DNA of 64,000 bases from Simmondsia chinensis (GCA_018398585.1 JAGTTD010000002.1:35022186-35086185), one strand, 5' to 3'. Positions 18,654 through 30,595 are shown, numbered from the stretch's first letter. The notes: generated from the sequence alone by a model not told the origin. Translations and numbers: made by a program.

Positions 18654-19404
18654 ACAAAATTACCATGTAATTTTAGTCTTTTGGACTTCTTCGATTGAAT
18701 TGATAGGTGATATTCACATACATATCTGAACAAGGTTTCACACAAAATTAATGTAAAACCTTATTATTGACAATACCAATATCATTCCTTTTTTTTTTTT
18801 TTTTTTTTCCTTTTAAAAAAAAAACTTTGGATCATTTCAATACCTTTTGATTTTCAAACTTGAAATTTTGACATTAATATTATAATATGCTGATTAGATC
18901 TATAATCTCATTATCAATTATATAAAAGATTGTTTTCAAGATTTCAAACAAACGACCTTCATATCACAACAGAATGACAGTATCGTTCACATTGAGGTCC
19001 ATTGTTTTCCTTTATGTTTGTTATTTTTCAAAAAATGATTTTGGGTCTTTTTTAGGAGCTTTTAAAATCTTTATATGGGTTAGCAAAATAGCTGAAGTAT
19101 CTAAAACTTTATTCATGGGGGGATATCTTTAGGGAGGGACTTTAGGAGAATGATGACCAACTTTTGAAGCTCTTTACATCTTGGCTACCCATCAATTCAT
19201 TCATGTATCCTTAGCTCTATTAACCACATCTAATTAATGCAAAAAAAAAAAAAAAAAAAAAAGGATGACAGCTCCAGTTGCTGAGTTTGGAAACACCATG
19301 AAAGACAATTATTTTGCCATTCTCGTCATCCTTGACTACTTGACTTTCTGGAAATAAAATATTTGATGTGCCGAGTAATTTGGGTTTAATAACATAGTTT
19401 ACAG

Positions 19405-19577
19405 ACCCATCATGAGGGCGTTTCAATTAGTGGCGTCTCTCCCATGTGGTCATCGCCCAGGGGTCAGGAGTTCGATTCTCGCTGAGGATACGCTCATGAC
19501 TTACCTGCGCATGGGGATTGTGGGCTTTCTCATGAGTCGGAGTTAGCTGGGGCAATCTAGTCCCTTGAAACCAAAAA
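19405..19577 (+). mobile_element. tRNA-derived SINE with TSD
   Basis: This 173-bp unit is flanked by AACATAGTTTACAG (19391-19404) and AACATAATTTACAG (19578-19591). It has an A-box-like TTCAATTAGTGG and a B-box-like GGAGTTCGATTCTC, the internal Pol III promoter of a tRNA head. A tRNA-unrelated body and an oligo-A end follow. I cannot name the SINE family. Confidence 0.75.
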
Positions 19578-19591
19578 AACATAATTTACAG

Positions 19592-20546
19592 GTTATTTTT
19601 TTAAAGTTATAGAATAAGGGTAGAGTAATTGTATAAGAGGCAACTTGAGTTTGATAGCATATTTTAAGAGGTTACTTTTTAAAGTTGACTGTGTAAGGGT
19701 GACCGAGTGATACAAGGTGGCTATTTTCTGAAACTAAAAGTGTAGGGGGTGAGTTGTGTCGTAAGGGTTCCATTGAAGCACGCAAGGAAGAGGCCAAAGT
19801 CTTCCATTTTCTTCGATAATTAGCGACATAGGTTGCCGTATGAAATAAGCACACCCGCAAAAATGAGGTTTGGGCCAACTCACATAAAAAAGTGTACCAA
19901 AAGAAAAAAACAAGGACACTTCAAAACGCAAAACAAGACAAACCAAAAATTAGAGGAAGCTAGGCTACATGGAACTAGAATGGTCACAGGAACGTGAGAA
20001 AAGAAACAAAGACACCGAAACAAGACAGGATAAAATTGGGCAAAGCAAAATGAAACTCCAGACCTACCGATGATGACGCAAACTGACAACAATGTTCATC
20101 AGATCAAATAAAGGTGCCTAAGTCTTCCTTAGTGGCGTTAGAAGCTATTCCATATAAAATGAGAGGAAAGGCAATGGAGGTGCAGGTGTGTAGCGTCCTA
20201 GGGTTTTAGTATGGTGGCTAGGAGAGAAAAGATAGAGGGAGAAGAAAAATTTTTAGTTTCTTTCTGGTCTATGGAAAGGGTCTCTCTATACCAAGAAAAA
20301 TAGTAAAAGACCCCTGGAGGGAGAAGTATTACAGGAATATAGAAATATATTATATCTCTGACTATAATAGAATGGTTATATAATACACATGAATGACAGA
20401 AGTTATACAATATAGATGCTTATGAATATGCACCAATAAACGGGGTTTTGGTCTACCGACAAAAACTATCAAAATTGGGACAAAATAAGGGCTCCAATAG
20501 ACCAAGATGAGAATGTGACCCATGGTTGCAGAGAATTTATGAAATT
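19592..20546. other. Unassigned intergenic DNA
   Basis: Several short overlapping open frames on the minus strand (19672-20410) show no domain or codon bias I can recognise. Nothing else is supported. Confidence 0.4.
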
Positions 20547-20821
20547 TAAGGGCCTATTTAGAATCATTTTTATTTTCACGCTTTTGTTTTTGAAAATCAA
20601 ATCCTTTGATTGTGTTAAAAAAAGAAAAATCCTTTGAAATTGATTTTCTATTTGTTTTCGATTTTTGATTTTCAATTTTTGAAAGGCTAGAACAAACTAA
20701 AAACTAAAAACTAAAAACTAAGAGCTTTTGGTATAATTTTTGTTGACAATTTTTTTTTATTTCTAAGAAACTAAAACTAATATTTTGAAAATGATATTTT
20801 CTCTTTTAGTTGTTTAAACTA

Positions 20822-21460
20822 TGTTAGGTTATGTCTCAAATTACTTATTTTATTTTATATGGGGCTGCCGTGTGATCACCGATCGATTGGGAGGGAATGC
20901 CGATCGATCGGGTGATTTAAGGAAAGATTCGGAGTGTTTTGGAAGTTTTGAGCGCCGATCGATCGGGTGTTCCCGATCAATTGGGAGCCTTGTTGCGCCG
21001 GCCCTAATTATTTTCTATAAATAAGGGCTTAGGGTTTCGGTTTAGGTAAGAGGTTTCTCCCATTCAGATCCAATCAAAGTGAGGTGAGCCGCCATTAAGA
21101 AAAAGAGGTGATTTCGTAATTCCTCCAAGATATTCGAGTGCTACGAGAGTTCAGAGGGAGTGATTGTAATTCTTCCATATATCTCGTTTGGGAAGTGTCG
21201 TTGTAATTCTTCCGTTCAGTTAATAAAGAATCTCCATCTCCGCCCGTGGTTTTCTCCCCTCTCGATTGTAGAGGGGTTTCCACGTAAATTTTGTGTGTTC
21301 TTGTTTTGTTCTTTCTTTCTCCGTATTTGTTTACTTCTCGTTTTGCGTGAGTCATATTATTTGAATCGAATCAAGCTATCAGGGTTTACGCTTCCGCATT
21401 AAGTTTTCCTCAACAAATTGGTATCTTAGCATACTAGATTTGTTTAAGTTTTTTTTATCA
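20822..21460 (+). repeat. Copia 5' LTR
   Basis: The 639-bp LTR runs from TGTTAGGTTATG to TTTTTTATCA. U3 contains about four GATCGATCGG-type palindromes (20880-20985), followed by a TATA box CTATAAATAAG near 21014. The LTR end is set by the TSD and by the primer site; a repeat-only reading would stop at CAACA (21415), but homology with the right LTR continues to 21450. Confidence 0.85.
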
Positions 21461-21463
21461 AAT

Positions 21464-21476
21464 TGGTATCAGAGCC
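21464..21476 (+). promoter_or_regulatory. Copia primer-binding site
   Basis: TGGTATCAGAGCC lies three bases after the LTR, identical in spacing to the element at 9657. Confidence 0.9.
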
Positions 21477-21498
21477 CTGTTTATTTCGATTTGATAAT

Positions 21499-23240
21499 AT
21501 GACGTCCGCAATTAGATCCGAAATTGAGAAGTTTGGTGGTCAATGGAGCTTTAGCTTAAGGCAAGTTCGCATTAAGGGCCTCTTGACTCAGAATGGCTTG
21601 AAGAAAGCTTTAGATGGGAAAGAGAAGAAATCAGAGAATCTTACCGAAGCATAATGGGAGGAGTTGGATGAGAAGACGCTCACAGCAATTCAGATGTGTC
21701 TTACCGATGACGTTTTGACAGAAGTTCTGGAAGTGAAGACTGCTAAGGAGTTGTGGGAGAAATTGTAGGATATGTTCTGTTTCAAGTCTGTCTCCAACAA
21801 ACTCGCAGTTAAACGCCGGTTGTTCACGTTTCGTATGTCAAAAGGTATGTCACTTAAGAACCACGTCAGTGAATTTAATTCAATTATTCAAGATTTGAAA
21901 GAATTGGATGATGTTCCTAAGGATAAAGATCAGGCAATGTTGTTGTTATGTTCTCTCTCTACTTCATATAAGGGTTTTGTCAAAAGCATGATTTATTGGG
22001 GTAGACAAACCATATCTGTTGATGAAGTTAAGAGAAACCTACTGAGTAAAGAACGAGTAGATAGGGAATTATCTGATTCTGTTTATAACTCAGGTAGTGG
22101 TTTATTTGTGAGGGGGAGAACCGAGTATGATCATAGTGGAAACAAGTCTAAGTCTAGGTATCAAGACCTAACCTGTAACTACTATCATAAGAAAGGGCAC
22201 ATTAAGAAAGACTGCTACAAGCTTAAAAGAAAATTAGAAGTAGATAACAGGTCTGACCAGAGATCCATAGCAGCTAGTGTTGTTGGTGGTGAGAATGAAG
22301 ATCTTCTTTTGTCCGTGTCTGAACCTCAGTTCAACTTGAAAGATAGTTGGTTTTTGGATTCGGGTTACTCCTATCATGTCTGTCCCAATCGGGATTGGTT
22401 TCCACGTACGAGTCTGTTCGAGGTGGAGTTGCTTTGATGGGTAATGATAATCCATGCAAAGTTTTGGGTATAGGAACAATTCGTTTTAGGATGTTCGATG
22501 GCACTATCAGGGTTTTGGGCGATGTTCGTCATGTTCTTGATTTGAAGAAAAATCTCATCTCTTTGGGTACTCTTGAATCTAAAGGGTAGAGGTACACAGC
22601 CGAATGTGGAGTTTTGAAGGTCGTTAAGGGTGCATTGACAGTTATGAAGGGCAGAAGGTCAGGTACGTTGTATGGGCTTGTCGGTTCCACATTTGTTAGA
22701 TCTGTTGTAGTATCTTCATCATCCTTGTTGTTGACAGAACCAGAGATCACAAATTTAGGACGTTTGAGATTGGATCGTTCAGGTGGTAGGTGTCTGTCTG
22801 AGCACAGTGTAAGGGGCTCTTTGTGTGGTCAGTCCAGAGGACTGCTGGTATATGAACAAGGGCTTTATGTGAAGTAGAAAGGTTTTCTCTTCAAACAATT
22901 CCTGACGAGACGTATCACGTTTGGTGAGTCTTCATTATTGTTATCTCCACAGAAGATGTCATCAGTTATTTGTGATTCAGGTCAGGTGAGTAAGTCAGAG
23001 GGAGTTCAGTTGAGTAACACAGTTCAGTAGTGGGTGGCTGTTTCAGTTGATGTGTGAAGAGCCAATTCAGAGAAGAAGATTGGCATTGCTGATAACCTCT
23101 CAGATATGTTCACTTAGTTTCGATCTAACAGGAAGTTCAAGCTTCGCACGGTTAGGTTTCGTACTTCATTGTGTTAACCCCGTGTGTGGGGGTTTTGTGG
23201 AGAAGGTGGAGGAAATTCTTTTATGCATGTAATTTGAGCC
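21499..23240 (+). pseudogene. Copia gag/protease with deleted pol
   Basis: From ATG 21499 (MTSAIRSEIEKFGGQWS) the frame is broken by stops near 21652 and 21766. It then runs openly from 21772 through FRMSKGMSLKNHVSEFNSII, SLSTSYKGFVKSM, the CCHC-like knuckle CNYYHKKGHIKKDC with Tyr for its second Cys, and the protease-like [12 protein letters not shown]. After a frameshift it continues with [10 protein letters not shown] and a damaged GAG-pre-integrase (LGRLRLDRSGG). Only traces of the pol C-terminus follow at about 23080-23180. Confidence 0.85.
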
Positions 23241-23252
23241 AAGGTAGAGATA

Positions 23253-23888
23253 TATTAGGTTATGTCTGAAATTACTTGTTTTATTTTATATGGGGCTGCC
23301 GTGTGGTCACCGATCGATCGGGAGGGAATGCCGATCGATTGGGTGATTTAAGGAAAGATTCAGAGTGTTTTGAAAGTTTTGAGCGCCGATCGATCGGGTG
23401 TTCTCGATCGATTGGGAGCCTTGTTGCACCGGCCCTAATTATTTTCTATAAATAAGGGCTTAGGGTTTCGGTTAGGTGAGAGGTTTCTCCCATTCAGATT
23501 CAATCAAAGTGAGGTGAGCTGCCATTAAGAAAAAGAGGTGATTTCGTAATTCTTCCAAGATATTCAAGTGCTACGAGAGTTTAGAGGGAGTGATTGTAAT
23601 TCTTTCATATATCTCGTTTGGGAAGTGTCGTTGTAATTCTTCCGTTCAGTTAATAAAGAATCTCCATCTCCGCCCGTGGTTTTCTCCCCTCTCGATTGTA
23701 GAGGGGTTTTCACGTAAATATTGTGTGTTCTTGTTTTGTTCTTTCTTTCTCCGTATTTGTTTACTTCTCGTTTTGTGTGAGTCATATTATTTGAATCGAA
23801 TCAAGCTATCAGGGTTTAAGCGTCCGCATTAAGTTTTCCTCAACAAATTGGTATCTTAGCATGCTAGATTTGTTTAAGTTCACCTTCA
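23253..23888 (+). repeat. Copia 3' LTR
   Basis: The 636-bp LTR is very similar to the left LTR along its length. It starts TATTAGG instead of TGTTAGG and ends CACCTTCA before the AACTA duplication. Confidence 0.85.
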
Positions 23889-24065
23889 AACTAGAATCCA
23901 AAAGAAGGAAAAAAAGATGTTTCCAAGTCCTAAAACTAAGAAAAATTAATTTCAAAACTTGATCTTTAATTTATCAAATATGTATATAAAAAAAGTAGAA
24001 ACCAATACGAAATGATCCCTAAATTCAAGAAACAAATTGGGTAAATTACATATTAATTAGTACAT

Positions 24066-26809
24066 TGAAGGAAACTAAACTCTCTCCTTTCTCTCTCCTC
24101 TTTAATTCTGGAATGGTAACATTCCAGCTAACCCCACGCGCTGCCCAATTCAGGCGCGTGTGGGCGCGTCACCCATCTCCCCGACTTTGGCGCTACATCA
24201 ATGGGATCGCCACTGCCCCCCGTTCGTGCTGTACACCTATTGGCTATCTGTCAGCTTGTCCTTCACCAACATTTGACACCACTTCATCTTCCCCAACTAG
24301 CCTACTACTATCATCTTCTCCAAATCAATCTCTGCAACAAGTTCTTCTTCTCCGGATCGTTTTTTCTCTAAATGCTCGTCTACCTCCACCACGCTACCTA
24401 CATCACAACACCTGACTCTGGCTTCATCGCCTTCTAAAGCCAACTCAAACCTCTGCTCTATTTTCACAGCCCTATTCCCACCTCCGCCGTCATCCACCAT
24501 CTTCTTGTGCCAACCCAAACCACACCCTCTCATTTTCACAAGATATTCTTCCCTTTCATCATCTTAACATCTCAATACACCATTTTCTCCTTCTGGGTTA
24601 CTGTTATGTCGTCTGCCAATGATACTGTGTCCACTTTTGTTGATGGTCTTCCGGAGTTTACTTCAAACGCTTGGCTTAAGGATGTTTTCAGAGACTTTGT
24701 GTTGGTCTATGACTCCTTTGTTTCACAAAGTAGAAGGGCCAAAACTAGACTTTCTTATAGTTTTATCAGATTCCAGCAGAGGAGTGAGGCCCTTAGGGCA
24801 GTTGAGTCCATGAATGGCCGGGCTACAAGATCAGAGTTGATTGGGCTAAACAACAGAAAGGGTTGAGCAACCAGGTTCGCCCATAGGACCACAACTCACA
24901 TAGTGGTCGAAGAGTTGAAGGTACAGCCACCAACCATACTATAGAGGCTATAGGTCCAACACCCCTGGTGAGGGGCACAGTGGAATAGAATGGCCCCAAG
25001 GTCGTAACGGCCATCATGAACAAACAAGTAGAAGCATGGCTATGCCGATTGATTGTGGCCCATTCTTATGGGGATGATATGCTTGATAATGTCCTCAGGT
25101 TCCTTATAGAGAATAAGTTATATGACTTGGCACCGCGAGGACTGAGCTCAGACACTTTCATCCGTACCTGTGACTCGACCGAGGTTATGGATGATTATCT
25201 TGGGTTCCGAAAGCATGTACTCCTTCGCAAATTCAAACAGGTGAACCGCTACACAGGACAAACTCTTGGTACCACGAGAAGAAGAGTGTGGATCGAAATC
25301 CATGGTCTACCATTACAGTGCTGGTCGACGGAGTGTTTGACTAGTTTCCCTCAAGTCTGGGGTAACTTCATTCGAGTGGATTATAGAGCGTCGCGATGAG
25401 ATGTGTGGATGTGGCGAAGGTTCTCATTAATACTTGCTCCCTATCTACTATTCAACAGGTGGTGCAAGTCAATTTCAGTGGAGGAAGCCGAATGGTTTTT
25501 GTCAAGGAAGGGAGCTCTGAGCTAATCCCGAACTATTCTGCGAAAATTATCCACCTCGCCGCGTCTGCCAGACTAACCAGGGAACAAGCTCTAACCCCGC
25601 GTCAGGCTCCTAGCGTTAATCCCATTATCACCATGGATTTGTTTGGCCTTGATGAGAGCCCACTTCAGGAGCTGGACTCACCGATATGCCCAAGGACTGG
25701 ATGTATGGATGTATGTATTGATAGACTGAATGCGGGGCAACTTACTCTGCATGTTAACCATCAGGTTATTGGTAGATGGCCCTGGGTTATTCAGTAACCA
25801 TACTCGACTGTCTACCATTCCCCAGCACTAGACTTAGTCCAATCGTCAGTAATACCATGCTAGGTAACTAGACCATGTGGGAGCACGCAACTCCTTTTGC
25901 CTTAGGTTGAAGACAGTGGAACCAAATCACATGGGCTACAAGATCAGCACACACCTCAAGATAATCAGATACCAGACACTGATAGTAAGGTGGAGTCTGT
26001 GTCCTCAGGGCCTGTTTTCCCACCGGGTTTTGAACCACAGAATGCTCATAGTTATGATGACGAACTGGACCTGTGCGTGAAACTGACACAAGATATTGCA
26101 GAGACTTCCAAGGCAGGGGCAAGGAGGAGAAGAGAGAGACTGGGGCATCAGGAGCCCAATGTTGGTTCCTCTAAAAGGGAGCGTAGAAAACTCAAACGTT
26201 GAAAAAAAGAACAAGAGAAACAGAACCTACAAGAGTTCCTTAAAGGTATGTCTCCTGGAAGCGGTAGAAAGAGGATGTCTCAGAAATTGACCAAGGCCAA
26301 AGGGAAGAAGAAGGCACAGAACAAGAACAAGAAGTGTATTACGGCTGAGAAACTACTCAAGGGGAAACGCACTTGGGGAACTGGAAAGTTGCTCGGGTTG
26401 GCATTTCATGGCGATGAATCTATTATAATTGAGCATTTTGCAATGATGAACTAAGGGTTGGCACGCAGTGGCTACATCCCTCAGATCTTTGTTGTTGTGC
26501 CCTTTTCTTCCTTTATATTCCAATTCGGCACTCTATCAGTTCAATTGCGTCTTTTATTCCTGTTTTTCTTGCAGCTTTCTGTCTAGTAATCGTCGGTTGT
26601 GGCTCTCTTTTTCCTGTTGTTAGGTTGCAGGTTTGTGTCCAATCCTGTTTTTGTTTTCCTGATCCTGTTGCCCCTTCCCTGTTGTTTTTTTTTTTTTTTT
26701 TTTTTCCTGTTTTGATTTCTTGTACTGCCCCCTCGTTTACGGGGTGTTAGGGCTCGCTCTGTCGAGGTCCTTGGTTTGTACTTCGGCTATGCCGACAATT
26801 ATCAAAAAA
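24066..26809 (+). mobile_element. L1-type LINE unit with ORF1 only
   Basis: The unit is bounded by AATTAGTACAT at 24055-24065 and 26810-26820, an exact 11-bp TSD. It has a 540-bp 5' leader, a decayed ORF1 (24606-26454), a 3' UTR of about 350 bp with a T-rich run, and ends GACAATTATC plus A-run. No endonuclease or reverse transcriptase coding sequence lies between ORF1 and the 3' UTR. An intact 5' leader and 3' end with one clean TSD mean the whole 2.74-kb unit was inserted as such, apparently already lacking ORF2. Confidence 0.85.
24606..26454 (+). pseudogene. LINE ORF1 (RRM plus DUF4283-like), decayed
   Basis: It starts at ATG 24606 (MSSANDTVSTFVDGLPEF). An RRM-like fold is shown by FVDGLP (RNP2-like) and LSYSFIRF (RNP1-like) with EALRAVESMNG. 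A frameshift near 24812 and stops near 24880 and 24988 follow. A DUF4283-like block then reads CRLIVAHSYGDDMLDNVLRF, VLLRKFKQVNRYTGQ and VWIEIHGLPLQCWS, with further frame breaks near 25399 and 25797. A basic tail (KLTKAKGKKKAQNKNKKC) ends at the TAA of 26454. ORF1 proteins of plant LINEs bind RNA and package the transcript; this copy is dead. Confidence 0.8.
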
Positions 26810-26820
26810 AATTAGTACAT

Positions 26821-27731
26821 GGAGATATAGTATATTAATTTTTTGGTCTTCAAATTTTGTGAAATAATTTTTAGTTCGAAAGTTACTTGTATTTAATAAA
26901 AAAGATCAAATAATGCTGTCAAATTTGCTAATATTTGTTGAAAATCTCACCATCTCCTCGTTATTTCCCCATCTAACACACCACCCACAATGGTGTGACG
27001 TCGCTTCTATTGAAGAAAAGTTGGATTAGAAACCTATTTTATGCCCTTACAAACTGCAGTTTGGACTTCTTTATTAAGTTGGATTAGTTTGTAAAATTTG
27101 TAGGCTAAAAAATTAATATATCAAATCTCAGTGTAATAATATGTAAATTATCCAAACAAATAAAAAAAAAAAAAAATGCAAAGTTCATGAATTGGTAGCT
27201 ACTCATAACTTGCTTCAAATTGAAGGATATGATAAACCCCAATAATTAAAAGAAGCTTATAAATTGAACAAAGTACATGAATATCTTATAAGATTCAGAG
27301 CCACCAAATTTGCAAATCATATCTTTTAATTATTGATAAATTAAATAAAAAGTATGAGCAATTCGTACATCATTCAAAAGCCTCCCATATCGTAAAAGTT
27401 AATTTCTTTTTCTCTTTTTCTACCTTTTTTTTCCCTCCATCAAATTAACCAATACATTAAGAACTTCAAAAAAAAAAAAAAAAAAAAAAAATTATACATG
27501 AATATTTTACAAGAGATAATTCAAGAAAAGAAAATATTGCTGAAATAAATAAGTGCCTTCCCATCTGTCAGATCCCTACAAAACCCAATTCGCCACTGTA
27601 TTTCTTAATTCTTTATCCCTTTCTTATCAGTTGTCGTACTCCATCATGTCATTCTGTTAGTTAGCCTCTTGGATCCCAACAAAGAATGTCGAAATAATTT
27701 TGAGTAGTTCTTATCTTTCTGGATTTTATAA
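26821..27731. other. AT-rich intergenic DNA downstream of the thaumatin-like gene
   Basis: It includes the 3' UTR or downstream flank of the minus-strand gene that ends at 27732. It contains A-runs at about 27165 and 27470-27490. No other gene or element was recognised. Confidence 0.45.
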
Positions 27732-27930
27732 TTATTGGGTAGTGAGAGAAAAGAATAGAGAGGTGATGGAAAATAGTGTCAGTGCTAATTGGCAAGTCAA
27801 AATGGGACGCATTGTAGGTGAGCTCCCGGTGGCCCAACTGGATAGCCATGATCCGTCTGCTAATACTGCTCCAGCAGCTGGCTCAGACGACCCTGAACCT
27901 CCACCTGATGAACCCAAGGAAGATTTTTGA
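27732..27930 (-). CDS. Thaumatin-like gene exon 3 (linker and GPI signal)
   Basis: 199 nt after TTTGTGCAG. It encodes QKSSLGSSGGGSGSSEPAAG, then a small-residue region (GSWLSSWATGSS) suitable for a GPI attachment site, then a hydrophobic tail. TAA at 27734-27732. Confidence 0.85.
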
Positions 27931-30340
27931 CTGCACAAACATAAATCATATGTAATTTTAGTCATCAGTGAATAACTGCATTACATAAAAGGGCATATAT
28001 TAAATGTGCCAAATTTATACCAAATATATAACACGTAAAAATAAAACACTTTTTATGGTAAATTACATTATGTTGTCCTCCTATTTTAAAGTAAATTTCT
28101 TGAAGAATACATATGAAAAATAAATCTATATTAGGAAGTATACAATTCTGCAATAACACATACATTTTTAGAATTATAAGATATACTTCATATCAAAAGG
28201 TGTTGAGGGTGATGCATCATGTGTCCAATGACACATCAAAAAGTACCCTTTTGGCATAAGATTATCACTTGTGCATCTCTCGATTGCTTGTAAAAATTTA
28301 TATCTTTTCGATCGGTAAAAAAACAGATATTCAATAAGAAGTCAAATTTAAAAACATTTATAGAAAATAAAAATTCATCTACAAACATTTTTTCAAAGTG
28401 TTGAATGAAAAATCGAGTTTTTTTTTTAATAAAGAACTGTTATTTTTCACACAAAGGATTTCGTTATATTATTGAAAAGAAGTTAAAAATAAAACTGAAA
28501 TTATGCTTCATTTGATATGAAATAATAAAACATCTTAAGTTACAAAAATACGTATCTTCTTATGATATACTCATCTTGGCATTATATAAACTGAGGATTT
28601 TACCCTCTTAATTATTAAAAAAATAAAATTATATATTCCATGCAACATTGAAAACCAATAACAGTATGGGAAGCAATTAATTTAATATTAAAAAAAAATG
28701 CTAAATATATTTAATATTAATGGAAATGCTAAACAAACCTAATTTAATTATCAAATTTATATAACCAAAGACGTAATATTAAATTATAAAATAATTATTT
28801 AGTTAGTTATTCTTTTACAATCTTGTTACTTTTTATCATATATATTGAATATATAATTAAGTATATTTTTCGACTACTTATAGTGCTGCTTTCTTTATAA
28901 TATGATGATTTAAATAACAAAAAAAAATTAGGTAACTAAATTTTAAGCAATTTTAAAATACAGAAAAAAATACAAAAAATACAAAAAAAGAAAGCAATTA
29001 CCTTGGAGTAGAGGGGCAAAAGGTTATGGTATAATCCGCCCCAGAGCAAGTAAAGGTGCTACTCGCGTCGTCATACGCGTAGCTATACGCTCTTGGACAC
29101 GCGCTCTTGAACATTTGCGAGTAAGTTGATGGCTTACAAGTGGCAGGTGATGCATACGCGCCACTACAACAGTACTCTGGATTCCCAAACGCCTCGCAGG
29201 CGCTTTTACACGCGCTGCCCCCATCCACTTGCAGCTCGGTGGGGCACCGTCGATTAAGGTCAGCTACGCACCCGGTGGACGCACATGCAACGGATCCTCC
29301 ACTAGCTTCCACTATCATAGGCAAGTTGTACCCATCAACCAGACTGACGTCATAAAAGTCCTGCCCGCCACTACCGTTGAGGGTGAACTCTGCTAGCGTA
29401 GCTGGTGGAGCGGCACAAGCGCCATCGCATTCTACTTGGCCGGAGCCACAATCGCCTGCTGCGCATGAGCCGTGACCTGATCCGTCGAAATTGCAACCTG
29501 TTCTACCCCAGAATCGGCCTGACCAGCCCGTTGGAGCCTGGAAGGTTCGAGTCCCACCTTGGGTTAGCTCGAAGCCCGTGCTGGCTAGGCTTGGGCTGCC
29601 TGAGCCAGGTGCAATGCCGGGCCAAACCGTGTAGTCACATTTGTTAATGAATGTGAATGTAGCACCCTTAATGCCTGCATGTAACCATTATAAATCTTTA
29701 TATACTCATCAACAGAATAGAAAGAATTAACTCTTGTAACAAATGATCAAAGTTTTTTATGCATATGTTTATTTATTCAAACTACTTAACTATTTTGTAG
29801 ATCAAATTAATTTCTTTGTATATAGTCTCAACTTTTTTAATTGTGAGATCTCGATCCCAAAATAATGTACTAATATGATTCTAAAACTGGGTCGAAAATT
29901 ATAAAATTATTTATAAGTATTTTTTAAAATAATCTAAGCTTTTAAATAATTTATTCCTTACCACTTACTGTGATATGGTGATTACTTTTTGTCATCCTAT
30001 AAAATTATTATTTGCTTTTTTAATTATCTTTTTTTACAATCAAAACTTTTATTTTACGAGTAAATGCATTTTATTTTAAAACCTTTTTAATTATGTTTTG
30101 ACTTTGACTTTTATCTATTTGTTTCTATTTAAAAGTAAAAAAAAATAAATTCTCATAAATGATTTTTGGATTTGATTTATTGAGAAAACTTGTTTTTACT
30201 AAAATAGTATATTCCCGATATCCACTTAGAAGGTGAATATACTCGAAAAAATAGACAATTAGTTAGTTACCTGAAAAAGAAGAAAACGCAACAATGGCCA
30301 AGAAAACGGAGTAGAATCCCTGACACTGGAGAAAACTCAT
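27732..30340 (-). CDS. Thaumatin-like protein (PR-5 family) with GPI-type tail
   Basis: Three exons on the minus strand, 30340-30271, 29674-29002 and 27930-27732, give 313 codons and TAA. Residues 1-23 form a signal peptide (MSFLQCQGFYSVFLAIVAF). The thaumatin domain follows (GATFTFINKCDYTVWPG ... TFTCSGADYTITFCPSTPS). It has 16 cysteines at the family positions plus an extra one in VECDGAC. The acidic-cleft REDDD residues appear present. After the domain a Ser/Gly/Pro-rich linker leads to a hydrophobic C-terminus (LALTLFSITSLFFSLTTQ), typical of GPI-anchored members. PR-5 proteins act at the cell wall or apoplast, some with glucan binding or antifungal activity; the role of this one is not known. 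The frame is intact, so it is probably a working gene. Confidence 0.92.
29002..29674 (-). CDS. Thaumatin-like gene exon 2 (thaumatin domain)
   Basis: 673 nt after the acceptor CATGCAG. Read without splicing it would stop at TAA just after CCA AGG. Splicing at CCAAG|GTAATT instead joins AG to T of exon 3 and gives the usual FCPSTPSQKS junction, so the spliced reading is preferred. Confidence 0.9.
30271..30340 (-). CDS. Thaumatin-like gene exon 1 (signal peptide)
   Basis: 70 nt, start codon at 30340-30338. It ends TTTTTCAG|GTAACT and leaves one base. It encodes the whole signal peptide. Confidence 0.88.
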
Positions 30341-30595
30341 TATGAATTATTAAATCAAATCGAGAAATTCCCAAATAGAATCTCAATTAATGGCTTCAAA
30401 TCAATGCAAATTATACTCAAAATTGCAGCTTAATTAAGCTGCTACTGATCAATTTGGTAAGAATCGTGGTGGTGGAGGAGGCTGAGGATCTGCCGGAAAA
30501 CGCTAAAGGAGGGCGGCAGTGACGGCGGAGGGGAGGGAGAGAGAGAGAGAAAGTTGGGGAGAGGGGGGGAATGAGGGAGTCGTGGGGTGGAGGAA

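Larger units (their letters stand above)
20822..23888 (+). mobile_element. Ty1-copia element with two LTRs, internally deleted
   Basis: LTRs at 20822-21460 and 23253-23888 flank a 1.8-kb interior. A perfect 5-bp TSD AACTA lies at 20817-20821 and 23889-23893. The interior has the Met-tRNA primer site (21464-21476), gag, a protease piece, part of GAG-pre-integrase, then a jump to the very end of RNase H (IADNLSDMFT, KFKL) and a CAAGGTAGAGA polypurine tract. Integrase, RT and most of RNase H are deleted, so the copy could move only with help from a related element. The first base pair of the right LTR is mutated (TA for TG). Confidence 0.9.
20550..24019. mobile_element. Tourist-like MITE split by a copia element
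   Basis: The left end GGGCCTATTTAGAATCATTT is preceded by TAA (20547-20549). The right end, read inverted, is GGGATCATTTCGTATTGG and is followed by TAA (24020-24022). The outer parts, 20550-20816 and 23894-24019, are A/T-rich and non-coding. The insert at 20822-23888 carries its own TSD. The TAA duplication fits PIF/Harbinger-type MITEs. Confidence 0.65.

Noticed and set aside
19672..20410. Cluster of minus-strand open frames of about 70 codons
   Set aside because: They overlap in different frames, have odd composition and show no recognisable motif.
27700..27930. Plus-strand open frame rich in Pro/Asp/Glu
   Set aside because: It is antisense to exon 3 of the thaumatin-like gene; the minus-strand reading has correct splice sites and continues the protein.
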